From positions 1,922,001 through 1,986,000 of the forward strand of contig NW_008805064.1 in the NCBI RefSeq assembly GCF_000004825.1: a DNA stretch of 64,000 nucleotides, in the 5' to 3' direction. Below the pieces are notes generated by a model that was not told the origin of the DNA, did not search any database, and saw only the letters and a program-made list of their open reading frames with translations. This document shows positions 12,350-24,026 of this stretch, in pieces; within the stretch, counting starts at the first letter, position 1; the number at the start of each line of letters is the position of its first letter. This DNA comes from Heterostelium album PN500. Lineage: Eukaryota; Evosea; Eumycetozoa; Acytosteliales; Acytosteliaceae. The position numbers and the translations under genes are program-made.

Positions 12350-12620
12350 ATTCATACTATGATCATCTGGAGAAAGTGGAAAAGAAAAGAAGTAAGAGTA
12401 TTAGTCATTCTCATCTTGACAAGTATTTCCTTAATAGACTTACTAATTACTTCTTTTATATATTTTATCTCGTCTTCTATCAAAGAAAGTTTTTTAACAT
12501 GCTCTTGGTTGAGGTTGATTATCGCACTATCTCTCTTCGGTACCAAGATCTTTCGAACCTTTTATCCAATTTACCACCTCCTGAATATCGTTCATATCAA
12601 TATATTCTTTCTTATAATAA
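12350..12620 (-). pseudogene. Possible decayed or frame-shifted small gene
   Basis: On the minus strand an ATG opens a frame (MNDIQEVVNWIKGSKDL). One extra base after this point (ctt/ggta) moves translation into a second frame, which continues with LNQEHVKKLSLIEDEIKYIK, a helical, coiled-coil-like stretch. Neither frame alone is long. It could be a pseudogene, a sequencing error in a small gene, or chance. No family was recognised. Confidence 0.27.
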
Positions 12621-12724
12621 ACAAATTGCTTTAATTATATAAGAAGTATAGGGGAAAAAACAAATATTTATTTGTTTAACAAAAAAAAAAAAAAAAAAAG
12701 AAATTTTATCAGACTTTTTCACAC

Positions 12725-12744
12725 TTTATTTGTTAACAAATAAA
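12725..12744. repeat. Perfect 20-bp palindrome
   Basis: TTTATTTGTTAACAAATAAA is its own reverse complement. It lies 45 bp beyond the stop of the kinase gene, next to a run of 18 or so A residues and another near-palindromic ACAAATATTTATTTGT segment (about 12660-12676). It may be a 3'-end or matrix-type element; the function is unknown. Confidence 0.6.
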
Positions 12745-12789
12745 TAATTTTTAAAGTGTTGGTAAAAATATTGTTATTTAAAGATTCTT

Positions 12790-14370
12790 TTATTGACCAA
12801 AATGAGAAGTATCAGTTGGATGTGATATGTTTGGTACAAAAGGTGGGGTGGCTTTACAGGTTGATATTGATAACCAGTCTATACCTTCAAAGAATGGATG
12901 CTTCTTTATTGCGTTGGAATCTAAACGCTTTCTCTCGGGTGCAATGAGACTATAATAATAATAATGAGAAAGAAATTAGTAAATGATCATTCGATATTAA
13001 AATGTATGAAAGAAAAGTGTACAAAATTTGATGAAAAATGTATGTTGTTTTTGTTAGATGAAAATGGTGAAGATGATAAAGAAAGAATAGATGCGATGAT
13101 TAATGTGGGAAGAAGAATTGATGTAAAGCGATGTGATTTGAGATGATAAGTGGGATGGGTAAAAAAAAAAAAAAAAAGTAACAGAAAAATAACAAATATT
13201 TGATGAGTTTAAAATATTGTAAACAACTCTAAAGAAATACAAATGATTGTAGATCTAGCGAATCGAAACAAAAATGGAACTTATCCATACTCTCTAATTA
13301 AAGATTCTGCTACTTTTGGAATTGGTTGGTTCTTTGAAATTGCAGTATTCAAAAGACCTCTCCAATTTCCAATGTTTTCTCTTATCTTTTGTTCGGTGGT
13401 GTCGGGTGATTCAACGAAAAGTCCTTGACCAGTGATTAATTCGAATAAAATAGCACCAAGTGACCAATAATCACAAAGCTTGGAATAAATAATTCCTTGT
13501 ACAACTTCAACTGCCATATACTGTGGTGTTCCAACATATGATGTATATGACTAATATTAAATAGATATAATAATTAATATAAAATTGTTTGTTTGTTTGT
13601 TATTGGTTTTTTTTTTAGTTTAAACACTTACACAACTTGGATTTCTTAAGAATGAAGTGAAATTTGGTGGAGTATTTCCAAATACTTTATCTGCACTGTT
13701 TGTGTTGACGATTTGTTTGGAGCTACCATAATCGCACAACACCAAATGTCCATCACGATTGATCATGAGATTCTCTGGCTTTACGTCACGATGCAACCAA
13801 CCCATGTTATGGAACTGTTCGATGCAGACAACCAACTCTGCAATATAAAATTGAATCTCTTGCATGGTGAAAGAATTATTGTCACATTGCCTCTTGTAGC
13901 AATGACTGTTAAAATCCCCACCTGGAAGATACTCCATCACCAAATTAAATGTAGCTTCCTCCTTGTCAATGAATGCATAATGTAGCTTTGGACCTCTATT
14001 GTTTCCTCTGGTATTGCATGCAACCATAGCATCTCTTTCTCTTTTTGCTCTTTTTATCTAAAATAATTAATTATTGGTAAAAACTATTATTATTACATCA
14101 TTTTTAATAATAAAACTTTAATCTTACAACTAATTCGGAATCAAATACATCATGGTATGGGATCTTTTTCAGAGCATATACATTCTCTGTATCTTTTTGT
14201 TTGACGATGAAAACCTCGCCATATGAACCATTACCAATTGTTGATAATATCTCAAATGATTTTATATCGATGTTGCTAGATTCCTCTAGTTTATAATTGA
14301 ATTCTACCTCTTCAGGCTCGGATGGTCTGTTTAATCTGTTTTCCAATGATGCAATGGAAATTGGCTCCAT
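12790..14370 (-). CDS. AGC-type protein kinase with DYG and AVE motifs
   Basis: Four exons join in phase: 14370-14128, 14057-13632, 13550-13291, 12949-12790; 362 aa. The kinase domain shows the Gly loop IGNGSYGEVF (about 45-54), the Lys in YALKKI, an alpha-C Glu near 88 (KRERDAM), and LHRDVKPENL near 169-178. The Mg-binding motif is CDYG at 189-192 (usual DFG). The activation loop is long and ends in GTPQYMAVE at 230-238 (usual APE). The C-terminus HPFFEGIDW...PPFVPNISHPTDTSHF is the AGC-kinase tail, so the family call is firm even though the tail stops before a usual hydrophobic motif. HRD and the catalytic Asn are kept, so activity is likely. The last intron is unusually long (341 bp) and not protein-coding. 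Substrates are unknown. Confidence 0.85.
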
Positions 14371-17300
14371 TTTGTAAAGTTTGAAATGTTGTGGATAAAA
14401 AAATTTTAAAGGAATAAGATAGTGTTGTTGTTGTTTTAAGATATATATATAAAATAAATAATATATAGTGAATATGGAAAATGCTAGAAATTATAAAATG
14501 GAAATGGTAACAGTAAAAAAAGTAATTTTATAAGATTAATAAAAAATGTTTAAATATTAAATTAATAATTTAGTTAATTGGACAAATAAATATATAGATA
14601 TAAATATTATAAAAAATGATTTTGGAAAAACAAATATATAATTTTTATAGTAAAGTTTATTGTAGTTTTGATTTTTTTAAAAAATAAATAGTTTTTTTGC
14701 TTTTGAATATCAATAATTACAATGAAATAAAAATATATAAACTTCTCACTATTATATTCAAATAATTGGCAGTAAGCTTGGATTCACAGTTGAAAGATAC
14801 GACTGACTTTTATAAAACGGTGTAAATGTGTTTATGTGTTTGTGTGTGTGTTTTGCATGTACACATACAACCAAAAACACCTTAAATGAAAAAGTGTGTG
14901 GTGGAACAGATATTTGGATGTATATTAATTTTATGAGTTTTGTAGTAATAATTTTAGATTGACGTCTGTTGCAACAAGATGATCTATTTTTGTTTTGCAA
15001 TGGTGAATATGATATTTTTTTATATAAAGATAAAAGCAATAAAGTAATTACTATTTGTTGTTGTTTTTGTTATTGCTATTATTTGGATATTATTGAAAAA
15101 TGATGAATGACAACCAACTATTTATAATGTTAGGTCTTTCTATTGTTTGGTGATTGGATCGCAGTATTTGCGCTTTAAAAAAAAAAATAAATACGATATA
15201 ATATATGGAAATAAATAAATAATAAATGGTGGCGGGGGTGTTGGTTCAAAATAAATCGAAAAAAGGAAATCAAAGAGACAATGTGTAGCTGTACTCTTAA
15301 GTCGGTTCTCTTTCCTTTAGGTGTTTCTATATGTACATATAGAGAGGTAGTTGTAGTAGTAGTATAATGATAGTTTAGTGTAAGTGCTAGTGCTAATGCC
15401 TGTGTTGTTTGTGCTGACTAATCATATATCTTGTTATGGAAAATAAAGACGGTGTGGTGTTTGAATAATTGGTTTGATAATGAATGATGCTGATGATGAT
15501 GCTGGTGATTCTGCTCTGTTGACACTAAAAACTAATGATAAAAATGCAAAATAAATTGATGTCCTTTAAAATAAAAATTAAAAATAGATTTTATAAATGT
15601 GTAATGGTGGTGACTGGTATTGGTAGGGCTTGTAGTAAATTATTGCTTAATAATATTATTAATTGTAAAAATGTTAAGTTTATTATAATTTTAATTATTC
15701 GATTATTGTATTGTTGCTTAGTTTATAATTAAAAATATAATTCATCTAATCAAGCGATTACTATTTATTACTATTTTAATTTATTTTTATTTTATTATTT
15801 GATTTGGCGGAAAAAAATAATTGGACTGTTTATTATTTGTTATTTGTTTAAACTGGATTTTTAATTTAATGTTGTTGTGATTACCATTTTAAAGCATCGA
15901 TGATGCTAATCGATGGTTAACAACAAATATGAGAATGTGAATGAATAATAATATTTGAACGATTCACTTTTGTGATTATAAAGATGCATCATTAATGAGA
16001 ATGATGAATAGTTGTTTGTCTGATTCCAGTGTTTGTTGATAGAATCATCGCTTTTTTCCAAATAATGCCGGTGCTTTTCAGTTCTTAAGTAATGATAATA
16101 TTAACAATAAATCTACACAAAATCATACACCACCACAATTATTAGCACACAAACCAAACACAAATACACACACCACCACACTGTCAGATCATCCCAATAT
16201 ACCAACACACACACAAACCAACCACATCTATTCTCAAGATTGATTAAATATTATTATTTAATTTGTTATTAAACTAGTTTAACCATATTAATAAATTAAA
16301 TAATCATATTTAATTACTATTGGTGAAAGAATGAACAAAGAAAAACGACAGAAGAACAGAACAAAATATAAACTTAAGGAACTACCCCACCACATCTTTA
16401 ATATTCTACCACTTCAATCAAAATCAGCTGTACAACCACCACTGATCAGAACAACAACAACAATAAAATGTTTGAAAAGAGATGAATGAACCCACAAATC
16501 ATAATATGATTCAGTGTGGTTGTTATTGCTATTATCATTTTTACGATAAGATTATGATTAAATGAACTGTATAATTATTGAAATGACAAATAGAGAGGAA
16601 GAATCAAAAGTGGGAAGCAGAACAAGACAACACTCCCACCTTTGCATTAAGTTGGCTCTCTTAAACACATTTTAATAAAAGTATAAGATGAAATGAATGA
16701 AATATTGTATTGTGTTGGCTGTTTTATAAACTTGATCGAATGACTTTGATAATATTATGCAATACATACCGTCGTTTAATAGATTGATTGTATAGATTTG
16801 ATAAAGAGATAGACGACATATAATATAATATGATAATAGATTACTGATGGTTTTAAATAAACAAATAAACATGTAAATTAGAATGAAAGAATGTGTTGTT
16901 ATTGTTGTTGTTTTATTTGTCTTATTAAATCTAATATTAAATGAACAAATAAAATATTATTTTATTTATTTATTTATTTGGTTGTTTGTTTGCAACTTGT
17001 TGTTGTTGTTGTTCTGTTTAAAGGTTTTGCTTGTTGTTGTAGTTGTTCTATATTCATACATATAGACATTCATTAATCTCATTATTTTTATCTTGTTATA
17101 GTTTCTGATGTTGTTTTATTTTTGTCTATTACTATATTGTCGTGGTTTTATTTTAATCTTTAATTCATTCATGTATCGACGACCCATCTTAATATTAGAG
17201 AGTCATTAAAACTCAATACAATATGATAAAGGCAATAGTAATATTACTATCACTATATTGTTATATGTTTATGTATGTTGGCAACAACAATTAGACATAT

Positions 17301-18385
17301 TTGGTAGTTTTATAATAATATGTATATATTTGATATACTTCAATATTTTTAAAAGTGCTGAATGAGAATGCGAATATTTCGTGGGGTTGGGTCGAATATA
17401 TTATTAGTATTAATGGTGGTGGTGGGGTGGTAGAGATGTGGTTGTTGGGAAGATAGATGTGGTAGTGGTGGTCAGCCACTATTTTTTTTTGTTTTTTTAT
17501 ACTTTGTAGTTTTGTTGTTGAACAATATATGACATCTCCCAAATGTCAAAGAATCATAAGCTAACAACAACAATGAATAGATTATATTGGAGATCTATGT
17601 ATGGTTTGCTTAGTTAAGCTTTCTATTCATTATAATATTCATAATCATTATTTCTATTTACAATAATAAACAAACAAACAAACAAAATATTGCCATTTGA
17701 ATCATCAAAAAATGATTTACATTTATTTGACTCCAAAAAGACAATTTGCTTGTTGACCTGTGGTGTGAGAGAAGAAAGAGTTATTCTTTTTTCACCACGG
17801 CAATAAAGAAAGAAAAATGCTAATACTATAGTTGTAAACTTTTATGTTAATCGGTTTTTTTTTTTTTTGTAATTCAATATGATTGTTCATTGCCAACTAT
17901 TTTTACAAAAATCATAATAAAAAAAAAACTAAACTATAACATGTATGATCTAATAAAATAATATATATCACGATATATTTGATGCCAATTTATGATTTGT
18001 CCAATTAACAATATTTTTTGTTTTACTTACATTGTTTGGTTCGGAGTTTGATTATTAAAAAAAAATTAATAATAAACTTGATTTAAAGGTGAGAATTCAG
18101 GAATGCCTTTAAGATATTGATTGCAGTACTTGATTGATTTGATTTCTGCAAAATTTAAATATTATACAATTGATTTCTATCTAAAACAATACAATTATTA
18201 TAGACAAAAGAAAAAAAAAAAAGATTATCTACTTTTTTTGATATAAATAACTAAGCTATTTATTTGATTAACTAGAAACTTGGTTATTATTACTTGATTT
18301 TAAAATTTACACGAATATGAATTTACGAATGTTGGTGAATTTACATAAGGAGAGATTATTTATTTTTGTTGGGGCTATTGTTACT

Positions 18386-18552
18386 TCAAATATCAGATGC
18401 AACATAGACTAGCCAGATTCTCAAAAAAATAAAAAAAAAATAATTAAAAATTAATTAATTTATAAAAAAAGGTCAAAATACACTCACCCGATAGATTCAT
18501 GTGCTATGGTATTCGCCTGGGTGCAAAAGCATTTCACATATCTTGCCAATCT
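18386..18552 (-). other. Possible terminal exon pair of an unrecognised gene
   Basis: Within A/T-rich sequence lie two islands of normal composition. On the minus strand they read as an open piece (about 18552-18488, LARYVKCFCTQANTIAHESI) with a GTGAGT donor, and, after a 68-bp A/T-rich intron, a short piece (18419-18386, IWLVYVASDI) ending in TGA. The splice phase agrees. No upstream exon or start was found, so this could be the 3' end of a gene, a remnant, or chance. Confidence 0.27.
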
Positions 18553-19278
18553 TTTTTTTGAAAAAATAAAAATAAAAATAAATCAAAATAAATAAAAATT
18601 GCGAAACCATCCCCCTATAAATTATTTTTTTGGAAATTTTTATTATAAAAATTTTTTTTGGGCGCTGTTATTGGTTTCTTGATGTTAACTTGGAAAGCAA
18701 GAATCAATTAATTGTGTTATTGCAATTATATTTGAATTTAAAAATAACTGAAAAAAAATGATATCAAATAGAAAAATCTGAAGAGAAAAATCAAAAAAAT
18801 AATCGCATTATAAAAAAATAATAAAATTCAAAAAAAATAAAATTATTAATAACTATTTTCAAAATAAATTGTTGACAGACGAACTTAATTATGCCTAGTT
18901 TGTAAGTTTGTTTGGAATTTTTTTAAAAAAAAAACCTAGACAATTGATTACCACCCTGGGATTGTCAATCCAATTCAAAAGTTCAACCAAACAAACAAAA
19001 ATACACAAATAACATAGAAATAATAAGTACCCTTCATTATATATTACCCACACCCACTGAAGTTAAAATTTAAAAGTAGAGATATATTTATCCTTTTAAA
19101 AGAAAATCATCAAAAAAAAGTAGAGTATAAAAAAAAAAAAAACAATCAAAAAAGGTAAAAACAAATAAATAACCCTCAAAACCTATTATTATCATTATTT
19201 TCTTGTTTTTTATTTTATTTTATTATATTTTGTTTTTTTTTGTTGGTGTGTTAACAACACTACACTGCAAAGCATCAG

Positions 19279-19308
19279 TTGTAGAAATTACTACTGCTTC
19301 TTCTACAA
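19279..19308. repeat. Short hairpin
   Basis: TTGTAGAA (19279-19286) pairs with TTCTACAA (19301-19308) around a 14-base loop, with one more G-T pair outside. It lies about 550 bp before the MLF start codon. It could form in a leader RNA; the role is unknown. Confidence 0.5.
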
Positions 19309-19862
19309 TCGTTTGTATGGTGCAGAAAAAAAAAAAAAAAAAAGATTGTGTGGTTAATGTACAATATTCAAACTTATTATAATAATAAGTTTTTTTACTA
19401 TTAACTTAGCAACTATACACGATCAATCCAATTCTATTGGCTATATTTGGTTCTCTTCTTTTCTATTTATTTTTTCAAAACTACTTTATTAAGTGTCACA
19501 ATAATTGAAAATTATTAATTATAATAATATAACTAGATTCCTATATTTATAATTTTAATATAACAACAACAAAAACAACAACACATCATCAAAACATACA
19601 GAAAACAAGCAAAGAATTGTGAGATAAAAACAATAATAGTAATAACATTTAATATTAATTAATTAAAAAAACAAAAACAAAAAAAAAACAAAAGACACTT
19701 CATTTATTTATTTATTTATAATTTGTTGTAAACATTAATTGGTGTTCAAAAAGTCTTTTTTATTCACTTCCAATAATTATTCTTTAATACTTATAATTAG
19801 TTTCTCTTCATACATACTAGCCAGTCCAGCTATTTTTACATCTTAAAGCACCAATAGATAGT

Positions 19863-20299
19863 ATGATGCACTCGAACACTCAGGATTTTTATAGAACAAT
19901 GCAACACCACCAAAACGATATGCAAAATGCATTCAACCAAATGATGAATCAGATGAACATGATATACCAATGTCAAAACAACAACAACTTCAACAATAAC
20001 AACAACATGATGAATATGAATATGAACATGAACTACAATGGTTTCAATAATATGAATATGAACATGATGAACATGAACTACAATAATAACAATCTAAACT
20101 TTGAAAATAATAATAATAACTTTAACAATAATAATTTTAATAATAATAATTTTAATAATAATAACTTTAATAATTTAAATCAATCAGTTAACAGTACGAA
20201 TAATATGAATAGAAGTCAGATTAGAGAAATTAATGAAAATAGTCAAGATGAAAGTGATGAAGATGATGATGAATATTTTGAAAATCAACAAGTTGTAGA

Positions 20300-20351
<52 letters not shown>

Positions 20352-20879
20352 CAATTTAATAATCTAAATAATAATGGATATAGTTTTATGAGTAGTAGTT
20401 TTTCATCAACATCCTCGTCGGGTGGTGGATTAAATCAACAAGGCAACTATTTCTTCAGTTCATCTTCATCTTCTGTTTCCTATGGTGGATCCAATGGAGA
20501 CTCCTCTTCTACATCGTCGCCAGTCTTGAAGTTTAGATCATCTCAGACTCAAATCAATGGTGATTTCGTGGAGCAGCACGATCATGAGATCGATGGTGCC
20601 AATCAAACTGAGAAGATGTCTATCTACAGAGGAATGGGCGACAAGTCAAGATTGCTGCAAAAGGAGATCAACAACGAGGGTCTTGTTGGCTCATCAGAGA
20701 CTGTCTGCAATCTGCCACTGGAGGACGGTGAATCTTTCAACCGTGAATTCCAGAATAACGTACCCTTCAGAATGTCAAGCGAAGTCAGAGGCAATCCAAA
20801 CAGAATCTATAGCCAACAGCAATCACATTCACAACAACAACATCAACAGTTTCAACAACAACAACAACAACAGCAATAA
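19863..20879 (+). CDS. mlf: Myeloid leukemia factor (MLF) family protein
   Basis: A single exon encodes 338 aa. The first ~190 residues are Asn/Met-rich with a 17-residue poly-Asn run and an acidic patch (DESDEDDDEYFE). The conserved core follows at about 170-310: Ser-rich MSSSFSSTSSSGG, then HDHEIDGANQTEKMSIYRGM, LLQKEINNE, and LEDGESFNREFQ. This matches the order of the MLF domain (Ser-rich strand, ...EKM.I...I.DR....K..N..TG, then D...F..EW). The C-terminus is Gln-rich. MLF proteins shuttle between nucleus and cytoplasm and act in gene regulation and protein-aggregate handling; the role here is inference. Its stop is 13 bp from the stop of the opposing gene. A long non-coding region precedes it. 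Confidence 0.78.
20304..20352. repeat. (AAT)n trinucleotide tract coding poly-Asn
   Basis: Near-pure AAT repeat within the MLF gene coding for a run of Asn, typical of dictyostelid coding sequence. Confidence 0.9.
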
Positions 20880-20892
20880 TGATGGTGCTAGT

Positions 20893-23148
20893 CTAGATAT
20901 TCAATTTATTCAATAAGTAATTAAAGTTGAATTGATTGGCAAAGTTACTACTATTGATGTTACTACAGTTCAACTGATGGAAATAAATTGCAGACTTTAG
21001 GAATAGATTGAATCGGTCGGTTTCCAGTCTATTAAATATCATTGACTTTATAACATTCACAACAGTGACAAAAGAAAGATTAATATTATGAGCATCATCA
21101 TTATCAGCATCAACATCTACATACATTTAGTTTTTTATCTTGCCTATAAGCTAAAGTATAGCAAATCAACAAATAGAAGAGATCGTAATCTTTGGTTTCA
21201 TAGTTAAAATCTAGTAGTCCGTCAATAATCATTTGATCTTTTATAATATTAAATAAATAGAGTTAATAAACCAACTTAAAATATAGTTAGCTTTCGAATT
21301 TAGAGTTTACCTGTTGATTCTTTAGATTGTAATACACCTATAAGTAGTTTAAATTGATGGAAATATAAATGATAACCTCCTTCTCTTCCTGTATCGCTAC
21401 AAGTGTATCTACACCAAACAATATAGTTTAATAAATTTAAATCCAACTCCTATATATATATATTTTATGATATCAAAGTTATTAATATTTTTTTTATGTT
21501 TACAAAGAACATATGAACATACTTTGTTTATCATCAACAGTTGAATTGAAAAATATAAATATCTTATATATTGTACATTCAATAACCAAATACTCTTAAA
21601 TATATCGGATTTAAGATCCTCTGGTGTGTGGTTGATAATAGATACTCTTGTATCATTTATTCTATTGATAAGGGAGCTGAATTCTTGGTGACTGTTAAAC
21701 TTTGCTTGATAGATCTTTATTAACTCTCTAAGTGAAATTGGATAATACTTTATTTAAAAATAAAAGCATTAGTAAAGTTTGATTAGCAATGGTATTTGTT
21801 TTTATAATTACTTTATGCAGACTTATATAATTGTCTTTTAAAGAACGTTGGTTGATAAAGATAGAGTTGACCCGTGATAAGAAATCTAAAGCTTGAAATG
21901 ATTGTGTTTCAATCCAAAGTTGAACAAGGAACTCCATACTAAGAGTATACAGAGAGGGATATTCAATTAAACATTGTATTACGCCATTATTAGTCAGAAC
22001 ATTTACTTCATTTATATCTTTATAGTATTTCTTAAATACTTTTAATAACTAAATATATATTTATAATAATTAGTATGAAAACTTAGATTATGTTTGAATA
22101 ATCCAAGTAGTACAAGCTTACCTCTTTAAGTAGAAAAGTAGGATGTCTCCTCCATATAGCTATATTAAAGATGGGTTTTTCCTTTGAGAGATAGAGATTA
22201 ATGATTGATAGGCCATCGACTTGCAATGTATTGATAGTCTGACGTTGTGATAGGAATAGATTAAGTAATGACAACTGGATGGTTATATGTTGATCTTCAT
22301 CATTGTTATTGTTATTGCTATTTGATATCTCTATTAAGTTTATCTTTCTAATAAGATCATTGATATCACTATGACTAGTGTTGGTATAGTTTGATAGTTG
22401 ATTGTGTTGATGTTTCAGTTGTTGGTTGAACTCCTCTTTTATTATTTTTATTGATTCTCGCTGTATCTCTGATTTTGTAATACCTAAATCATTCATGAAC
22501 TGATACATTGATTCGACTTGAGGGTCTCGGTCTCCATTTGGTTGATTCTCTGTCTTCACCCATAGCTTTTTTTGATTCTGATAGATTCTAAATTGTAATA
22601 GCATTACTATCCATACTCTAACGCTATTAAATAAAAAGTTAGATTTAAAGATATGTTAATGTGTTTTAATAAAAATAAATACAAACTTATTACAAACAGA
22701 TATGACTTCATCTTTGTTATTGTCTGTTGATTGTTCAAACGTTTTATAAAGTAGTACCAATAAAATATCTAATGTTTGTTTAGAAATAAGATGTTGTTTG
22801 TCATTTTTAGATTCAATAGACAGTGAACCAATAGAGGTAAAGGGTAATGTAGATAGATTTGTTAAGAATACACCCAAACATTTATAACTATTCATTATAT
22901 CAGAGAGTTGAATATTCAATGGTTTAATAGCCTATAATTATAATATAACATTAGTTTACTAATTATCATAACACTTTATTATATACGATCAACATCAAAA
23001 TAAAATTACAAACATTATAAATATCGTTTAGCAATAAAGAAATTGATTCAAGTTGTACTAGAGTATTACTGTTTAATAAAGGTGAAGATCTATTCCAACC
23101 AATAACAATTTGATGTAATTCGTTTAGTTTATTATTTAAGTCATACAT
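20893..23148 (-). CDS. Unrecognised helical protein, 8 exons
   Basis: Eight exons join in phase: 23148-23014, 22931-22687, 22623-22122, 22048-21812, 21747-21523, 21449-21311, 21237-21125, 21045-20893; 582 aa. The protein is Leu/Ile-rich and mostly helical, without signal peptide, obvious membrane segment or catalytic motif. It could be a HEAT-like or scaffold protein. A short Asn run lies near 220. I could not place it in a family. The first two introns appear to use GTTTGT donors, which are less usual than the GTATGT/GTAAGC/GTAATT of the others, but phase supports them. The last acceptor was chosen as TAAAG rather than AATAG because only the former keeps the frame. The 3' end abuts MLF (13 bp). 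Confidence 0.7.
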
Positions 23149-23314
23149 TTGTTAACAAATAACAAAGATAAAATCAATTTGCATTCGAAAGAAGAATAGA
23201 AGTTTCGAACTAGAAAACTGTTACTTTTTCTTAGAACTATAGAAAAGTTTGTTATGATACGATATGATATTATACAATATTTATTTAAATTAATATTTGA
23301 TTATTAAAGAATGG

Positions 23315-23825
23315 TTATTTAGTAGGTGTTTGTGCTTGTTGTTGTTGCTGCTGCTGTTGTTTAACGAGTGCAGGTGGTTGTGTATTCTCATAGAGATAAT
23401 CTAATATATTTGAAATGTTTTGCATATCGTTCTCGATTGAACGTGACCAATTCTCTACATCACCGATCTCTTTTAGTGCATTGTTAAAGTTATCTATTAG
23501 AGTCAACCACTGATTGGTTTGCTTTGAGAATTTAGTTGTCGATTGTTGTAAAACTCTTGCTTCTTGTTCTAACCTCTTTTGATTAGCGAATACACATGCA
23601 ACTCCTTGATTAACACTATCCATTAAGCCATTTGTAACCGGTGCTACTGACATCATTGCCTCTTTCTTTAACACCTCTATGTATATAGATTATATGATCA
23701 TTCATATTTGTTAGTAAACTAAAACTATCAAAATACATTTAAAAAAGAGGACATGATAACTTACCATTTTCATCTTTTATCTTACTAACATTATTCTGAT
23801 GTTCTTTTACAAGTTTAGTTAACAT
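23315..23825 (-). CDS. bloc1s1: BLOC-1 subunit 1 (BLOC1S1/GCN5L1)
   Basis: Two exons, 23825-23765 and 23676-23315, give 140 aa. The start exon [12 protein letters not shown] matches the usual N-terminus of this family. The core [16 protein letters not shown] followed by [19 protein letters not shown] is a near-signature match for BLOC1S1. The C-terminal tail is Gln-rich and not conserved. BLOC1S1 is a subunit of BLOC-1/BORC, acting in biogenesis and positioning of lysosome-related organelles, and has also been linked to protein acetylation. Length is close to the animal protein. Confidence is high. Confidence 0.95.
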
Positions 23826-23897
23826 TTTTATCTGTTCAATTAAAAGTTTATAATAATATTCTATTAAAAAAAATAAAAAAAAATCATAAACATTTAA

Positions 23898-24026
23898 TTA
23901 AAAATTGTCATAAGAATTTTCATTTTGGTGTGGAAAGAAGTCACGCCGAGATTCACGATGGTAGTGGTCAACCTCTTTATTAATTTCATGATATTGTTTT
24001 GTCAATGTGTCATTATTTATTATCAT
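23898..24026 (-). CDS. Possible 42-aa small ORF overlapping the ADAT3 3' end
   Basis: An ATG in the last codons of ADAT3, in another frame, opens a 43-codon frame ending at 23898. It reads MIINNDTLTKQYHEINKEV then DHYHRESRRDFFPHQ. Composition past the ADAT3 stop is clearly richer in G+C than the surrounding spacer, and the residues look coding-like. There is no known homologue in my memory. It could instead be a 3'-UTR feature or an exon of an alternative ADAT3 form. Confidence 0.3.
   Translation of the reverse strand: MIINNDTLTKQYHEINKEVDHYHRESRRDFFPHQNENSYDNF

Larger units (their letters stand above)
11408..12789. other. Gene-poor spacer with coding-like remnants
   Basis: About 1.4 kb between the start of the secreted-protein gene and the end of the kinase gene. 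It holds short coding-like pieces broken by stops (plus strand about 11650-11826, for example LIEDLGIPPLIKGMLINL) and the minus-strand candidate at 12350-12620. It also has poly-A runs and a perfect 20-bp palindrome at 12725-12744. No intact gene was seen. Confidence 0.5.
14371..19862. other. 5.5-kb gene-poor region
   Basis: The longest stretch without a convincing gene. It is rich in poly-A/T, (TTG)n-like and GTGG-rich patches, and has a CA-rich strand at about 16120-16230 that resembles a transcribed leader. Two items stand out: a possible pair of short minus-strand exons at 18386-18552 and a short hairpin at 19279-19308. It may be the long upstream regulatory and leader region of the MLF gene. 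No tRNA or protein gene could be supported. Confidence 0.5.

Noticed and set aside
12964-13146. Plus-strand open frame of 60 codons
   Set aside because: It lies inside the last intron of the minus-strand AGC kinase; the intron borders and phase are good and the frame has no family resemblance.
14758-15039. Minus-strand frame of 93 codons in the gene-poor region
   Set aside because: Composition resembles the A/T-rich spacer, with no domain or splice signals; treated as chance.
16672-17542. Several frames of 60-83 codons on both strands
   Set aside because: Rich in Ile, Tyr, Phe and Leu from A/T-rich DNA, with no coding-like composition.
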